From Hybos culiciformis (taxonomy: Eukaryota > Arthropoda > Insecta > Diptera > Hybotidae), in the NCBI GenBank assembly GCA_964007475.1, contig OZ023275.1:29331619-29395618 (forward strand): a stretch of DNA of 64,000 nucleotides. Direction: 5' to 3'. Shown piece after piece: positions 36,397-52,017 of this stretch. Made by a program: the position numbers and the translations under genes. Every line of letters starts with the position of its first letter. Position 1 is the first letter of the stretch. The notes under the pieces were generated by a model. It made no database searches and had not been told where the DNA came from. It was given only the letters and a program-made list of their open reading frames with translations.

Positions 36397-38617
36397 GGGT
36401 AATTCTCCGCAAATAGGACAATTTCACTTTACAAAAAAAAAAAATCTAACAATAATTTATTTAAGCTTATTGTTTATGAAATTAGTTTAAATTGATATAT
36501 TCCTTACGTTTCCGAAAAGGTACACACTTAATTTTGTCGCGAAATATGTTTTTTATCCATTTTAAAAATTGAAAAATACAGGGGAATGACTCGTTAAACA
36601 GGGAAAGGACTTTTTCGTGCAAGGTACTACCACAGGGTACTGAAATATTTCTTTTGAACCATTATTTCTTCTGTAATTATTTTAACAAAATATTAATAAA
36701 TAAAATTTAAGTTTTTCAAAACTAAAATTAAAAAAATAAATCTAAAACTTAGTTTGGAGCTCTTTTGCTTCGACTTGATCTAAAAATTTATAGAAAATTC
36801 TTGAACCTCGGCTTATTGGATCCGGATTCGGTAACACTCTTATTATCTGATTGAGATTAATATAAGATTCATCTACATATCGCTCACAAAAAGCAGATCC
36901 TCATTTATATATTTATATATATTTATATACATATAGATATATTTTTTAGACCTAATATTTTAATTTCTCCTTCATCTGCAATGTCTTGTGCTATTGCAGC
37001 GTATCTAAAATTTAATAATAAAATGATTTCTTAATTTTTTTTGTTCAACTAAATATTCAGTCAATAAATATGTTCGAGCTTTAATTTGCAGTGGTGATTT
37101 TGACAAATTTTCGGATGAATCAGTATATAAGTATATCAGAAACATTTAATTTTTTTAACAATTTTTATAAATCCCATCAAAATCAGATTCAGAAGAAAGA
37201 TATAGAATATCCTTGTTGCTTGGAGTCTCATTTTGAATTCCTGAGATATCTGGGCAGTTAAAAAAATGTTTTTGATAACATATTTCATCTATTTTATAGA
37301 TATCGTTCGAATTTGAAGAATCGAGATGGCTCAATAAAAAGAACTCTAATTTATTTGAATTTTTGGTACCTGCCTCACTTTTTGGTACCAGCCTCACTTT
37401 TTGTGTTCCAGTTTCTTTTTGTCCAGATTCTCGAATATCAGAAGTTATTTTATCTATATTTGAAAAATGTATTTCAAATATATTAATGTCTGAGCAAAGC
37501 AGTGTTATTTTTTCCATTAGCGATTTAAGATTAGGTAGATCATACCCCTGGAATAGCCATTCGTTTGATAGTGCCTCCAACACCATCAGGAGCACCTTTT
37601 CCATGTCCTGTTTCAGAATAATTTCATGTAAACTTTATTAATGGAGGGTAAAAATTTTGTAATTTTTGTGCCAAAATACTTACCCCTTATACTTTATTAT
37701 ATCAGTTTTAAATTTCCTTTATTATCTTTTTCATTTATTCTCTTCAGTTCTAGAATTTCTTCTACTACTGACCCCGATTCGATATTATCAACACGCTTTT
37801 CTAGAGAATCTAGGTAAAAGTCATTACCCTGTCAAGAAAGTCATTCCCCTGATATGAAAAATTACAGGGGAAGGACTACAGGTTAATGGACATCTGGCTC
37901 TATTTCTTAAATAACTTTTTTTTTACAAAACTTTTTTAAAATATTTAAAAATAATCCAAAACTGCTGGTCTTTTTCTTTATAAATTCTTCAATTATATTT
38001 ATCTTGAAAATTAAAATAAAACTTTTTTTGACTGACAGGGTAATGACCCTCCGCGTGTTCCTCTGCAAAATTTCAAAGTAGAATTAAATATTTTCTGCCT
38101 AATTTCTTAAAGAGAATTTTGAAATTCTCTCCGTTCGAAAAAAAGGGGTCAGAGGAACCAATGCAATTATTTGAAAAATAAAAATAAAAAATATAAAGCA
38201 CCTTTTTTAAGGTTTCAAAAACAACCAGGGTAAAGACAGGAAAACAGAAGGACAAAAAATATTTGGTCCTAACTTTTTTTTCAATTAATAAAATTAAAAA
38301 AAAAAAAAGATTTTATTAATTATTCATATTTCTAGTTATAAGAACCGAAGTTAAGTTTTTATTTTTTTTGCAATAATTTACTTAAAAACTAAGAAAAACA
38401 CACCAAAACGTGCGAGAGACAACCAGGGGACATGGACTTTTGATACTTTTAAAACAAAAATTTTGCTGAAATCGAAACAATTTCAAAAATCTTATTTATT
38501 GTACCCATAGTCAATTATGAAGTACAATCATGAACTGCGATTCTTTAGTGGATAAAGATAATAGTTTTCGAAATATCACCTGGGACACCATATTGTCCTA
38601 TTTGCGGAGAATTACCC
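36397..38617. mobile_element. 2.2-kb inverted-repeat element carrying a pseudogene
   Basis: The ends match in inverse orientation over about 26 bp, beginning GGGTAATTCTCCGCAAATAG (36397 onward and back from 38617). AAAT flanks both ends (36393-36396 and 38618-38621) and may be a 4-bp target duplication. Inside, on the minus strand, is the broken gene at 36742-37831. The motif CAGGGGAATGAC and variants recur at 36571, 36595, 37830, 37850, 37864, 38035, 38225 and 38420, and could be transposase-binding or satellite-like units. I recognise no transposase. Confidence 0.7.
36742..37831 (-). pseudogene. Frameshifted copy of a repetitive GHGKGAPDGVGG-type gene
   Basis: Four blocks on the minus strand look exon-like. 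At 37700-37831 is a charged helical stretch (LDSLEKRVDNIES, VVEEILELKRINEK). At about 37545-37607 is GHGKGAPDGVGGTIKRMA. At 37155-37550, in a different frame, is DLPNLKSLMEKITLL followed by INIFEIHFSNIDKI. At 36742-37004 are YAAIAQDIADEGEIKIL and INLNQIIRVLPNPDPISRGS. From memory, GKGAPDGVGGTxKR followed by an 'INIFEI'-like segment and a C-terminal 'VLPNP' segment is the layout of a gene family found in many animal genomes, often in multiple copies and of uncertain transposon origin. The change of frame after TIKRMA, and stops between blocks, mean this copy is broken. It lies entirely within the element at 36397-38617. Confidence 0.6.
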
Positions 38618-38659
38618 AAATACATACATATCAATAGGAAGATTAACAAATTATTGGCG

Positions 38660-38990
38660 TTTAATATATAAATAACTCAAAACTTGTAAATTTTGGTTGT
38701 TCCTTCACAAAAATACATTTAAGAGCCCTCACTGTGTAAAATTGGTCTTGGTTTTGCTTTGATTGTAGAGGGTTAATACAATCTCGACTGAAGTGATTTT
38801 TTGATACAGTTAAAGAGTATATAACTGGTTCCAGGGTGAGTGAGCCCGATTTTTTAAATTTTGACTTTTTTGGCTCAAATTGGCCTTTGAAAAACTTGAA
38901 CATATTTGCTGAGATTGTGAAGTAAAGGAAACAGATAATAAAAAAAAAATCAAACGCAGAAATAAAGCTAAAATGTCACACTCCAGAAAA
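38660..38990 (-). repeat. Dispersed repeat, copy 2 of 3
   Basis: In reverse complement it reads TTTATTTCTGCGTTTGATTT, CTGTTTCCTTTACTTCACAA, TCTCAGCAAATATG and GCCAATTTGAGCC. It continues into CTCACTCACCCTGG and AAAAAATCACTTCAGTCGAG, matching copy 3. An 80-codon frame on this strand is not supported as a gene. Confidence 0.65.
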
Positions 38991-39175
38991 CAGAATAATA
39001 TTTTAAAATTCGATATCGAGGGCTCTTAAGACATTTAGTTTTCAATGATAGAACTGTCGAACGAAACTTTAATTTATTTTGTTTGACGAATGACGAATAA
39101 TATTTTGGTGGTTTAGCTGATTTTTATTATTTTTTGCTATGTCAAATTTTTTTTTATCAAATATTTTTTGATAAG

Positions 39176-39443
39176 AATATTTCTACTCCGTCAGGGAAAA
39201 ACCCCTTAAGTCATTTTGTACTACATTTCAGGATAGTGTTTTTTGTTAATATCTTTTTAACGGTGATGATTGAAATTATGGTTAATTCGAGTCAATTGAT
39301 GCATTTTGTTGTAGAGTTTTCGGGAAATCTTGTATTTTAAGCTTGCAAACATTCCGGTTAGATATGATTATGACTTAGGTGATAAAAAACATTTTTTGAA
39401 AAAAAAAATGACTTTCAGTGTTTTTACCTGACGGAATAGATTT
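39176..39443. mobile_element. Small MITE with CCGTCAGG ends
   Basis: ATTTCTACTCCGTCAGGGAA at 39178-39197 is matched in reverse by TTTTTACCTGACGGAATAGA at 39421-39440. About 265 bp are enclosed, with no coding frame. No target duplication was read. Confidence 0.5.
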
Positions 39444-39466
39444 AAAAATAAAATCATGAGGTTGTC

Positions 39467-39467
<1 letters not shown>

Positions 39468-39534
<67 letters not shown>

Positions 39535-39560
39535 GTATATATATAAATGTATATATATAC
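39468..39560. repeat. (TA)n microsatellite
   Basis: About 30 TA units run from 39470, followed by TAAATGTATATATA variants. Frames through it translate as alternating Tyr-Ile and are meaningless. Confidence 0.95.
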
Positions 39561-42500
39561 ATATTATAAGAAAAAAAAAATTAGTGTTTAAATTTAACGA
39601 AATTATGAAAATTATAAAAACTACATACGTATTTACTTATCTTTTATTTTATACTTATTTAAATATTAGATATTTACAATAAGAAATTGAAACATTGAAT
39701 AAGCATTTTTAATACTTTATTTACTTACTTACTTAATTTTAATGACAAAAAAGACAACATAAGTATGTAAAACAAAAAAAAAAAATAAACAAACTAAACT
39801 ACACACTACACTTATGCTGATACTGTGGTTTCATTCATCAATATTCACTAATTAAATGTTTATGATTCTAACCTTGAATGCTTTGTAGGAAATTGAGACA
39901 TTGAATAAAAATACAATATGTTTGAAATAAATAGTTATTAATCGATTCATTGCATAATTAGAAGAATACACGAATTCGTCAAGCAATTTAGTATGTCTGA
40001 GACGCCTGGAGTTTGCCAAATTGGCATTACTAATTAAAAATTGAATACACTCATTGTTACCCTAAAATACAGAGCTTCGGTAATTTCTCTCCTCTTGTGC
40101 AGAGAAACCAAACTCAGTCATCTTTAATCTCGTCTTTAATCTACTTTTGTAAAAGACCAACTCAAAAGAATCAGGAAAGAGATAAAAATTGTTTCTGAAT
40201 TTGTATACAAAATATTTTTTTAATATAAAATTATTTCCACAAGTAAGTGTACTAAAAGGCTAAAGTAAAAAAAAAAAAAATAAAATAAAATATTGTTTTC
40301 TACTAGAACTAGTCTAGATACATAATATCAAAATTAGTATTAATTTAAGTTCAATTTTTTTTTTTTTTTTCATTTTACTTAACTGATTAAAAGTTGAAAC
40401 CACAAATATATTCATTGGAATAAAAATTTATTTTTATTACTATTGTTTTCAGTCAGGTTTCATATAAAAAATAAAATAATATTGTACAGTACCCACTGTA
40501 CATTACATTACTTACTTACAAAAGTATTATGTTCTAGTAACATTAAAAAAAAATTTGAAATTAAGTATAAAATAACAAATAAAATTGAAAATTATATTTA
40601 TGTACGTGTTTTGTTAGGTAGATAAATATACATAATTATTTTTCGTAGAAAAAGAGGAAATTAAATTCCAAATAAGTAGTTTCGTTTGTATATTATTCTG
40701 CGTTTTCTGATATAAAATTGAATTCGTAAGTATGCTTACTGTGGAAATATTTAAATTCTGATTTACTTATTCTTTTCTCATAATCTTTCATAAATTGTTA
40801 AGGTAAATGTCAGGCTGTCGAGCGTTCTATCCCGAATTTTTTATACACTGTTTCTGAATGTTATCTAACTTTTATTTCCTGGGTGTGCTTGGGTGTGTTT
40901 AGTCAAAATAAAACTCAAGTTCAATGAAATTTATTTTTTATTGTTTTTTTTTTTCTTGTAAACCCTTATTCACCCTCTTTTCAAATCTGTGTCAATTATT
41001 TTTCGGCCAAGATACATATAAAATCTAAAAACATAACATTTCTTACGTCATTATATATGTAGTTTTTGAGTTATGTGTGCTGCTAGTCTGTTTACAATAC
41101 ATTTGCCATGTAAGATATAAACTTATAATAACGCACATGATGATTCCATATACACATGTAAATGCAACACAACATTTATACTTAGTTATATAAAATGTTA
41201 ATCTATGTTATAATGTTATCCTTAAAAGCATGTAAATTGTACGGAAGTTTTTTTTTTTACTACTTTCTTTTATTTCTGTCCCTTCCAGTCAGAAATTATT
41301 TCCTTTTATGAATGGTGCATGTACGAAAATAATAAAAGTGATGAAATAAAAGAACTATGCTTTGATCCCAGCCAAATACTGTATAAGTATATACTAATTT
41401 TGATAACCGTTTTTTTATTTTACTTAACTAACTAGTCCGATTTAAGTAAATGCTTAATTAATTATTTTAGTGAAATTTGCACGGAATCAATTTTATTAAT
41501 TTTTTTTGTAAATGAAAGTAATATCTAAAAAATATTAGAAAAAATGACTAAATTATTATTATTCTTCCGATCGAGAAAAATTTTGTCAAATGTGATCTAA
41601 ATTTCATTGAAATTAAATTATTAAATATTAAAATAACGTTTCACGATACCATCTATATTTCTATAGGTTTCGTTATCCCATTTTGCTGAGAACAAAGCAT
41701 TATTTTTATTATTAAAAAAGCTCTCATAAAAAAGGTAAAAAACAAACTGGAGCCAAAACCATTATGATATCCCTGATTGAAAACCTTATGATAAAAAATA
41801 CAGGATACTTATTTGCTTTACTTTTTTAATTATATAATTAAAAAGTTGAAAAGGAGTGGTAACTTTTGAAATTTATTAGGTATCTCCAGCAAAGGCTAAA
41901 AATAAACATACAATTAAAATAAATGTTAAATCACAAATTTCTAATTTTTTAATTTAAACTTTTATCAAGAACTAACTACCTAACTTTTAAGTTTTTTATG
42001 TTAAAAGCCGGTATCCACAATTTTATCATTCACAATTCATTAAGGCAATGTGCCCTTAAGCCACAAAGCCCCCTTTTTGGTTTTGTTTTTTTGGTCTACA
42101 AAAAAAAGTTTTTTTAGAATACACAAACACGTATTATCATACCATCCAAATTTTTATTGGTATAAATAAGCAATGAATTTATTGATATTTTTTATCCTGG
42201 GTAAATAAATAGATCTTGTGTGAGTTCATTCAATCATAATTTCAAAAGTATTGAAAATTGTAGTAGTATCATTATGCAATAATAAGTCTTTTGATACTTT
42301 ACTTAAGTGAATATATTAAAAAAAAAAAGAAAAACAAAAACATTATCAAAGTTAAGCTATTATCAGTACTTATTTAAAAACGAAAAAAATTTGTTAGAAA
42401 ATATGGAATTATCTTGAAGAAATCATTATGTTTGAAAAACTTAGTTCTATTTACTTATTAAACAAAAAGTTTATTACTGCATTTAAATTTTTCGTATTGG

Positions 42501-45500
42501 GGTTAATTTCTATCTTGTAGAATTCTTTCTAGAAATGTTAAATTAACAATAAATTGTCAAGACTGTACAATAAAACGGAAGCAATTCCCTTATTATGAAA
42601 ATTTATAATTTTAAGAATTCCAAAAGAAAAATAAAATTATTATGTGTTTATTGTGTAACGTTTTTCTCCAACAGATAATATAAAAGAAAAAAGTAATAAT
42701 AGTAATAAAAAGGTCGTCATGATGATTATCCGTTCGGTGTTAGATTCGATTCTCGTTTGCGTCAATATTTCAACTTCAATTTTGATCTATTTTTTTAAGT
42801 GTTTGTATTTTTTAAGGGACTATGATGAATTATGGAATTTTAAATTGAATTATTATCATGCTAACTATTAAACTTACATATTTACTCGTTGACTCGTTGA
42901 TATTTAAATATTAATTTATTTGATATTTATATTAATTTAATATTAATCTTGCCACCATTAGATATACATACTTATAAACTTATTCCAATTTTAAATAACA
43001 AGAATCTCGACAAGAACCAAGTATTAATTTTTTTTTTTGATTATTACAAACCTTGTAGGTAATTGGTTTATACACGAATTTGATTTGAAGACATGGCAAA
43101 ATAAAAGGTTCAGGAATTTTTGTTTCGTAGTTTAACTCAAAATTACATAAATAGAACAAAATTGTGTAATCATTATTACACATAAAAAATTCAAAATTGT
43201 TTATGTGAATTTTTTTTTTTCGTGATACAGATAATGTCAGTTATATATAATGGAATAATTATATGGTATTCTTTTTTTTGTTGTTAAAACTTTGATGTAA
43301 CATTTTAGGTCAACCACAAGAAAGTTAAAAAACTCTTTGTATGTTAATTTAAAATTTCTCATGATTTTCTCACACATTAAAAAAAAAAACAATTACTTTT
43401 TTTTTTGTTTAGGTAAAAACTACATTAAGTATAAGTATACCTAGTTTCGAATTGAGTAAATTTCTAACTTCAATGTTGAAGTTTATTTAAAACTAAAAGT
43501 ATTGACTCAAGAAACATTATGTTAACGAAGGTAATTTTTTAAAAGTTATTTTGAATGATTGTAAATATTATTAGAACTAATGAAAACTTAAAGTACTTAA
43601 AATGAAATAGGTTTTTGTAGTAACTAGTTAGAGTTCTAAAATTCATTGAACATTTGAGGAATTCAAAGTTTAAACGCAATGCTTAAAAATGGATAAGTTA
43701 GATACTTATTATCTAAAAATTAAAAACAAAAGTCAAAAAATGTATACCTATTGCTATGTATATAAATTGTATGTACATAATTTACCAATACAATAAAATT
43801 TTTGTCATGCATTCAATTTAGTTTTTATAATCCGGTATTATTAATTAAAATTTATTAAGTAACACATAGTTATTTTTTAATTTAATTTATTCACTTCGTC
43901 AAAAAAAAATAAAAAATTGTAGAAACACTTTTTTTTCCTGACTGTATTTTCCCAAAATGTTTGCAAACAGATTTATGAAATTGGCAATTAATATAAGAAT
44001 TAAAAAAAAATCAACCAATAAGTGCGTTCAACTACACTTTCTTCGTATCATAATGAATAATTAATAAATGTAAACTCCAATTTCATGGGTTAAAGAAAAT
44101 ATTATTATTTTCAAAATTAAAAAAAAAAAAATAAATATCTTTAGTGCGTTATTTTATTTCATTAATACTGTCGAACTGTTAAAAAAATATACATAATTAA
44201 CCAACTGATCGGATAACTGATTAATTATTACTGTAGATAAGAGATCCCAGACAGAGAACTAAAAACTTTCACGGGCAAATAAAGAAACGCGTGCACGGGC
44301 TTAATCTAAGTAATTATACAAAACAAAATATTATATAATGAATAGTAAATAGTCCACAAATTAAATTAACAAAAATAAAAGGTATGATAACCTTTCTTAG
44401 GGTTAATGGAAATTTATTATAAAAGAAAACACGATTTTGAGAATGTTTTTGAAAACTTCAGCCCCCAATCATTTAAGTTGACAAAATCAGAACAAAATCA
44501 TACAAGAATAAAATATCGATCCCATCTCCCTATAAACAAACTCAGACGTTTATTTTTTTTTATAGAATTTTCCCAAAACATGAAAAAATTTTTAAAAAAT
44601 ACTAACAGTAATATTATACATAGGTATATATAGTTAAAACTGCAAAAATTCACAAAAGTGGAAATAACTATAAAATATTTTTTATTATAAAGATCAATTT
44701 CATATTAGATTTAAATAAAATACTAATCAAAAATTTGATTAATTTAGCTTATTTGCGATAAAAGATTAAAGATTTTTGATTTTTTTTGGCCAAGTTAAAG
44801 TTTTGTTAAAATAAAAAAAAATTAGGTACTTTCCTTGGATACGAAATTTGCCCTTTGTAATAAAATATTTTAAATTTAATTGTTTTCAAAGTTTTGATGA
44901 GTTGACTTATTTTTATTTTATTTTGGGTCGTTATTCTGTCAGAAAATTGAAGCTGCATTGGTTGTCGTCATCCGATTGATTTAATAAACAAAACTCTAAA
45001 AATACAAAAAAAATTTAAAGAAAAGAGAAATAAAAAAATGAATCGGAAAATCTTAAAATGAGTGTGAATTTATAAAATATAAAGTTTTTTTTTGTTTTTT
45101 TTTTTTTTTTAGAGTTATATACACATATATAGATACAAAGATAATGATTTGATATACTTGAAAAATTCTTATAATTTATAGCGTAAATTTTTTTAGGTTT
45201 ATGTTTATAAGTAGTATTGTATTATTATTATTATTTTTTTTTTTTAGCTAAAACGGGAATTAAAAATTATTTCTAACATTTATTTTTATTATATTATATG
45301 TTTATTGTAAGTTCCCAGAGGCGGATTTAACCATAGGCGAAATAAGTCTAGACTCTAGGACAACGGATTTATGAGGGTATATTTCTATTTATACTGTACT
45401 TACGATTACGAAACGAAAACAAAAAGTTTAAAGTATTTTAATTGTTTTTCGTATAATTTCTTAAAAATATATTTGCACTGCCAAATTGTGTGAAAAAACC

Positions 45501-45649
45501 ATTAATGAATTTTTATAAAACTATACGTATATAAGTATTTATAAATCTAATTTCTGTACATAAACGTCAATTAACTAGAAAAATTAATAAATTTTTATAA
45601 TTTATTAAAATTAAAATTGTTTGGAAAATTGAATTAAATTTCACATCAA

Positions 45650-45890
45650 TAGATGTTCTAGCTTTATTTCTGCGTTTAGTTTTTTTTAATAAGTACCTAC
45701 TTATATGTTTTCTTTTCTTCACAATCTCTAGAAATATTTACAAGTTTTTCAATAGTCAATTTAAGCCATAAAATCCAAAATTTGAATAAATCTGGCTCAC
45801 TCACTAAGAATCATGATTTTGTTTGAAGCATGTCAAAAAATCTCTTCAGTTGAGAAGATTGTATTTACCCCGATTAGCCCTTCAATATTG
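45650..45890 (+). repeat. Dispersed repeat, copy 3 of 3
   Basis: It reads CTTTATTTCTGCGTTTAGTT, CTTCACAATCTCTAGAAATA, TTTACAAGTTTTTCAATAGT, GGCTCACTCACT and AAAAAATCTCTTCAGTTGAG, in the order seen in the reverse of 38660-38990. It is diverged and carries a TAAGTACCTACTTA insertion relative to the others. Confidence 0.65.
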
Positions 45891-47683
45891 ATATTAATAT
45901 AAACTATCTACTAATTTGAAAAAACCCTATCTACGAAGTACATTTTTTTTTTTGAATAAAAATTTTTGTTAAGTTTACTTTTTTTCGTACATATTGAAAA
46001 ATTAAGAATTTATACACGGGCTAGGAGAACTTAATATGTAAACATCCGCGTCTGTACATACTATAGACATATATCTTTTTATATGTGCGTACAAGATGTG
46101 AAATTGATGATTAATATTTTTATTTCAAAGATAATATTTATTAAGAAAAACAGTTAGAATTGTTAGCATAATTATTAATCATCATAATCATTAACTTGGA
46201 TAAGAGATTCTAATCTACGATAAAAATGTGTAAAGTATTAAAAGTATATTGTGTATGTACATGTAACATATAATTCATAAATTTTTAAATTATCAATTTT
46301 CAATAAAACTTATGATTCATAATTGAAAAGAATTGTAATTTCCGCTAGAAAGCGGAGTCACTTACAACATGCATGTATTCGAGAACGAACAATTTTAATA
46401 ATTGGTTTGTAATGTCGCAACAAGCTTTAGTCATCTCTGTTTCTGGATAGCATTCTAAATTTCTTGGATCTTTGCTTCAATTCAGATGTATTATTTTCCA
46501 AATGTTGATGTCCAATCTTAACAAATTCTGTATCGACTAAAAAAAATTGGCCTTTGCGAAATCATCATATTGTTGCTTATTATAATAATATTTCTGATTA
46601 GACTTATCTTTTTGAATTATTTTTTGCCATAAGTATTTAAAAAATTTCTAAAGACTTTGCAAGTCATTCTAAAATTTTGCTTAACCTTCAATTTCACTTC
46701 CAAAGTAATCATCAATTCTAATCTGAATTAATCATCAATTCTGCTTTCGAAATATGTATATTATTATGCTTCTTCGTCCAATAAGTGTATTGTAATCTTA
46801 ACTGAAAATAATTTTAAAGTGCAAATGCATAATAACAAGCATAAATATCTCATAAATTATAATTAAGATTATAATTAAGACTAGCTGGAATAAAAATACT
46901 TACTTATTTATTACATAAAAAGTATCATATGTACTTGAATAAGTCGTGTTCAACATCAACAGCATGTGTGATGAAGTGGAAATACTTTTTTGTTGTTTTA
47001 TCGAATTAAAATGAGACGCTTAGTTCAAGAACGGCTAAGGTGACAAATTTTCTAACATAAACTTAATTAATTTTGTTTTGTTTTTTTACATATCTCTTTT
47101 GCTTGAAAACAATTATTTAATCTTATTAATAACTTTTAATTGAAACTTTCATTGATTTACTCATAAATAAAGAGAAAAATAAATTAGAAATAGTCCATTT
47201 TTTATAAGAGCTCATAATTAGTAAAAAATCATTAGCGTGACATAAGACAGTCTGTGTTGGGCGCCTTAAATTTAAAAACAAAAGTTATTTATTTGACTGA
47301 GTTTTTTCCTTACATACAAGAGTAATACAATTGTGTATATTTTTTTATAAATTCTCCTGTGATGTCATTTTATATAGAAATAAGAACGTAAGAATAATTT
47401 ACAAAATTATTTTCTTAACTTTTATAGAAATAATAATTTGCTGACAAATACAAAAAAGTATTCGTTAAATTTTTTTTATCATAGAAAAACTTGTGACAAT
47501 AAATTTTGAATCAATTATAGTAAATTTGGAATAGAAAACACTGATTCTAAAAATTTAATTATGTTTATTGCTAACTAACGTATTATCTCATAATAAATTG
47601 TTTTAATGAAATACATGAAGTGGACTGCAATCTAATATTATTTTCTTTTTGTTACAGATTTCGTTTGTTTAGAATTTTCATAG

Positions 47684-49668
<1,985 letters not shown>

Positions 49669-51912
49669 ATAGGTGCATTAAAATAAAATTAAATAAAACC
49701 AATAAATTAAATTTAAAAATAATAATAATCATAAATTATAATTTGAAAAATCGCAGAAGTTGTAAATTTTTTAACTAGAATTGAGGATGCATCGACTGTA
49801 AACAGAGAAATTATCATTGACTCAATGTTCTAAACTTTATATTATGGGAAAAAATATAAAAATAATTATCTTTTTACTCAAAAAAAAAAAACCATTATTC
49901 AAGAATTATGTATCTCAAATTTTAGTTCAAAATAGCTACTGAATATTTTCCAATAACTTAATAACTGTGAAATTACTTAGTTTTTGAACGACTATAGAAA
50001 TTGTCCGAAAAATTCAAGTGGCAGAATAACGTGCGTAATAAATGTATATTTAAGTTTAATATAAAATAATAATGAATTTTAGTCCACGTGATCTATACCT
50101 TTTATTAGAACAAAATATTTACTCAACATTATTTCATTCGGAAAAACATTTGTTTTTTTTTATTGATGGAATTTTTACGTGTACACAAAGATTCAATTAC
50201 AATAAATTTTCATAGAATTTCCTCAGATATTTTTAAAAAATTGTCGATATGTTTAGATTATAGTTCATTCAAGCGTAATAACTATATTAATTGTAGTAAA
50301 TTTAAATTTTAGTTCTTTAAATTATTACATTATCTATGTATATTGTTTATGTATAATGTTTCATTTTAATTTTGAATATTTTTATTTGTTTAAAACATAA
50401 TTATTTTAAAAAAGAAAATTAAGATGGTAGAATTTATAAATAATCAAAAATTTCCCTTGTAAAAGCACTTCATAAGAATTTTTTTTTTTTGCTGCAATAA
50501 AATGTTTACAAAAGATTCATGAAAAATTAATTTGTTGATAAAATGAATGAAGTATGAGATTTTGTGGAATTTTTAACGAAAAGATGAAATTTGCATACAT
50601 AAAATTTTTCTCCAATTTATTATTATAAATAATAATCAAACAAAAAATACATATACATAAAAAAAATTTTCTCCAATTTATTATAAATAATTATCATTTA
50701 CAAATTAAATATTGAAATAAAAAAACTCAAAATATGAAGAAAGCTAAAATGTGTATAAATTTTTCTTTTTAAAATTTCATACAAAATAAATTAATTTATT
50801 TTTATGAAATAAATTTTTAGTTTTTCATTTAATGATAATAATAACGCTTGTACTAGGTCCCATTAATGTTTTGCTTAGATGTATTATTATTTTTACTAAA
50901 CTCTTATTACAAATACATATTGTGTGTTGTCAACTTTACATAGCATTTGACAAGTACTCTGAGAATTCATTAATTCATCTATTAATCTAATCTAAATTAT
51001 TTTTGAAACATTAACTTAATATTTCAACATGCAACACGAAATTTTAATTGTATTAATATGAAGTATTTAACTTTATTTTAAGATATCAGGAATAAATTAA
51101 TTTTTTTTACCTTTACACCATTATAATTGAATACTAACTTCAGTCCGTTTAATTGGTCGTTTTTTTTATGATTTCAATCAACAGAACACAGACGTAAACA
51201 CAAATTAAATAATATATAATATTTGAAAATTTATTATGTAATCTCATTATATCATTATGTAATTTTCATTGTTAAAAAAAAAAATAAATGTAGAAAAAGA
51301 AAATATTAATTTTTAATTGCTCATTTTTAGACAAGAAAACTAACATAGTACTTAAAATATTTATTATAAACAAAAATTCGACAAAAATATATTTAAAGCA
51401 AAAATCTGATTTCATACTTATCGATTTTATTTAGTTTCAATAAATTTTTTATTGTACCAATTAAGAGTTTTTGTAAAATTCTTATTGAAATAAATTCAGG
51501 TATTGAAAGTTGAACCTTTTTGCAGAACATACGTAAAATAATTAGTAGAGAATTACTTATCTTGCGAAAGATAACCATTTTAATTAGATTTTTCTAAAAA
51601 CATTTACTCTTTAGTTCCCTTGTTTAAAGCCAACTTAAATGCTCTTAATCAGTAAAACATTTTATTTTGCTAGTTATGTAAAAAAAAATATATAAGTAGG
51701 TATATGTATTTAAAATTATTTATGAAATTATGCTCATTCATGACTTTTGTTCATTTAAAAGAAAATTTTATTCAAAACTGCACTGCATTTCATTTTTCAA
51801 AATATTCAATTGCGTATTTTTATTATTGTTCATATTATATGATGTATTTTTTTTGTTGCTAACTTTTGGAATAATCTTTAAACGTTTATGTTTTCAATAA
51901 AAAAAATTTTAG
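49669..51912. other. 3' UTR of the first Ral isoform and intron of the second
   Basis: It is A/T-rich, with a near-duplicate of ATTTTTCTCCAATTTATTAT at about 50605 and 50665. No further exon is seen. Confidence 0.55.
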
Positions 51913-52017
51913 GTTTTCAACGAGCTAATCAGAGATATTTCATCACGCAAAAAACATGCTAACGTTACTGATCGAGAATCAATTGAGTCAAAGTTTTTTT
52001 GTTGTCAATTGCTTTGA
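51913..52017 (+). CDS. Rala: Alternative terminal exon of Ral (isoform of 197 aa)
   Basis: A TTTTAG acceptor is followed by 34 codons and TGA. The frame starts VFNELIRDISSRKKHA, parallel to [16 protein letters not shown] of the first terminal exon, and has the same phase after Lys163. It ends FFCCQLL, so the CaaX box is CQLL preceded by a second Cys that could be palmitoylated. It lacks the polybasic tract of the other ending. Because the first terminal exon contains a stop, the two are mutually exclusive 3' ends of one gene. Candidate poly(A) signal at 52206-52211. Homology between the two exons, the acceptor and the intact prenylation box argue that it is functional. Transcript support cannot be seen here. 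Confidence 0.8.
   Translation, partial: VFNELIRDISSRKKHANVTDRESIESKFFCCQLL

Larger units (their letters stand above)
38618..47657. other. Long gene-free stretch before Ral
   Basis: Nine kilobases of A/T-rich DNA hold two dispersed repeat copies, a small inverted-repeat element and a (TA)n tract, listed separately. The right part is probably the intron after a non-coding first exon of Ral, because the Ral start exon is preceded by an acceptor. No protein-coding exon is visible. Confidence 0.5.

Noticed and set aside
38073..38255. 60-codon minus-strand frame inside the 2.2-kb element.
   Set aside because: It is low-complexity Phe/Lys-rich text that does not connect to the pseudogene blocks.
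39368..39562. 64-codon frame on the minus strand.
   Set aside because: It translates the (TA)n tract into alternating Tyr and Ile.
42715..42765. TTAGATTCGATTCTCG resembled the B box of a tRNA or SINE.
   Set aside because: No A box or cloverleaf could be found at the right distance.
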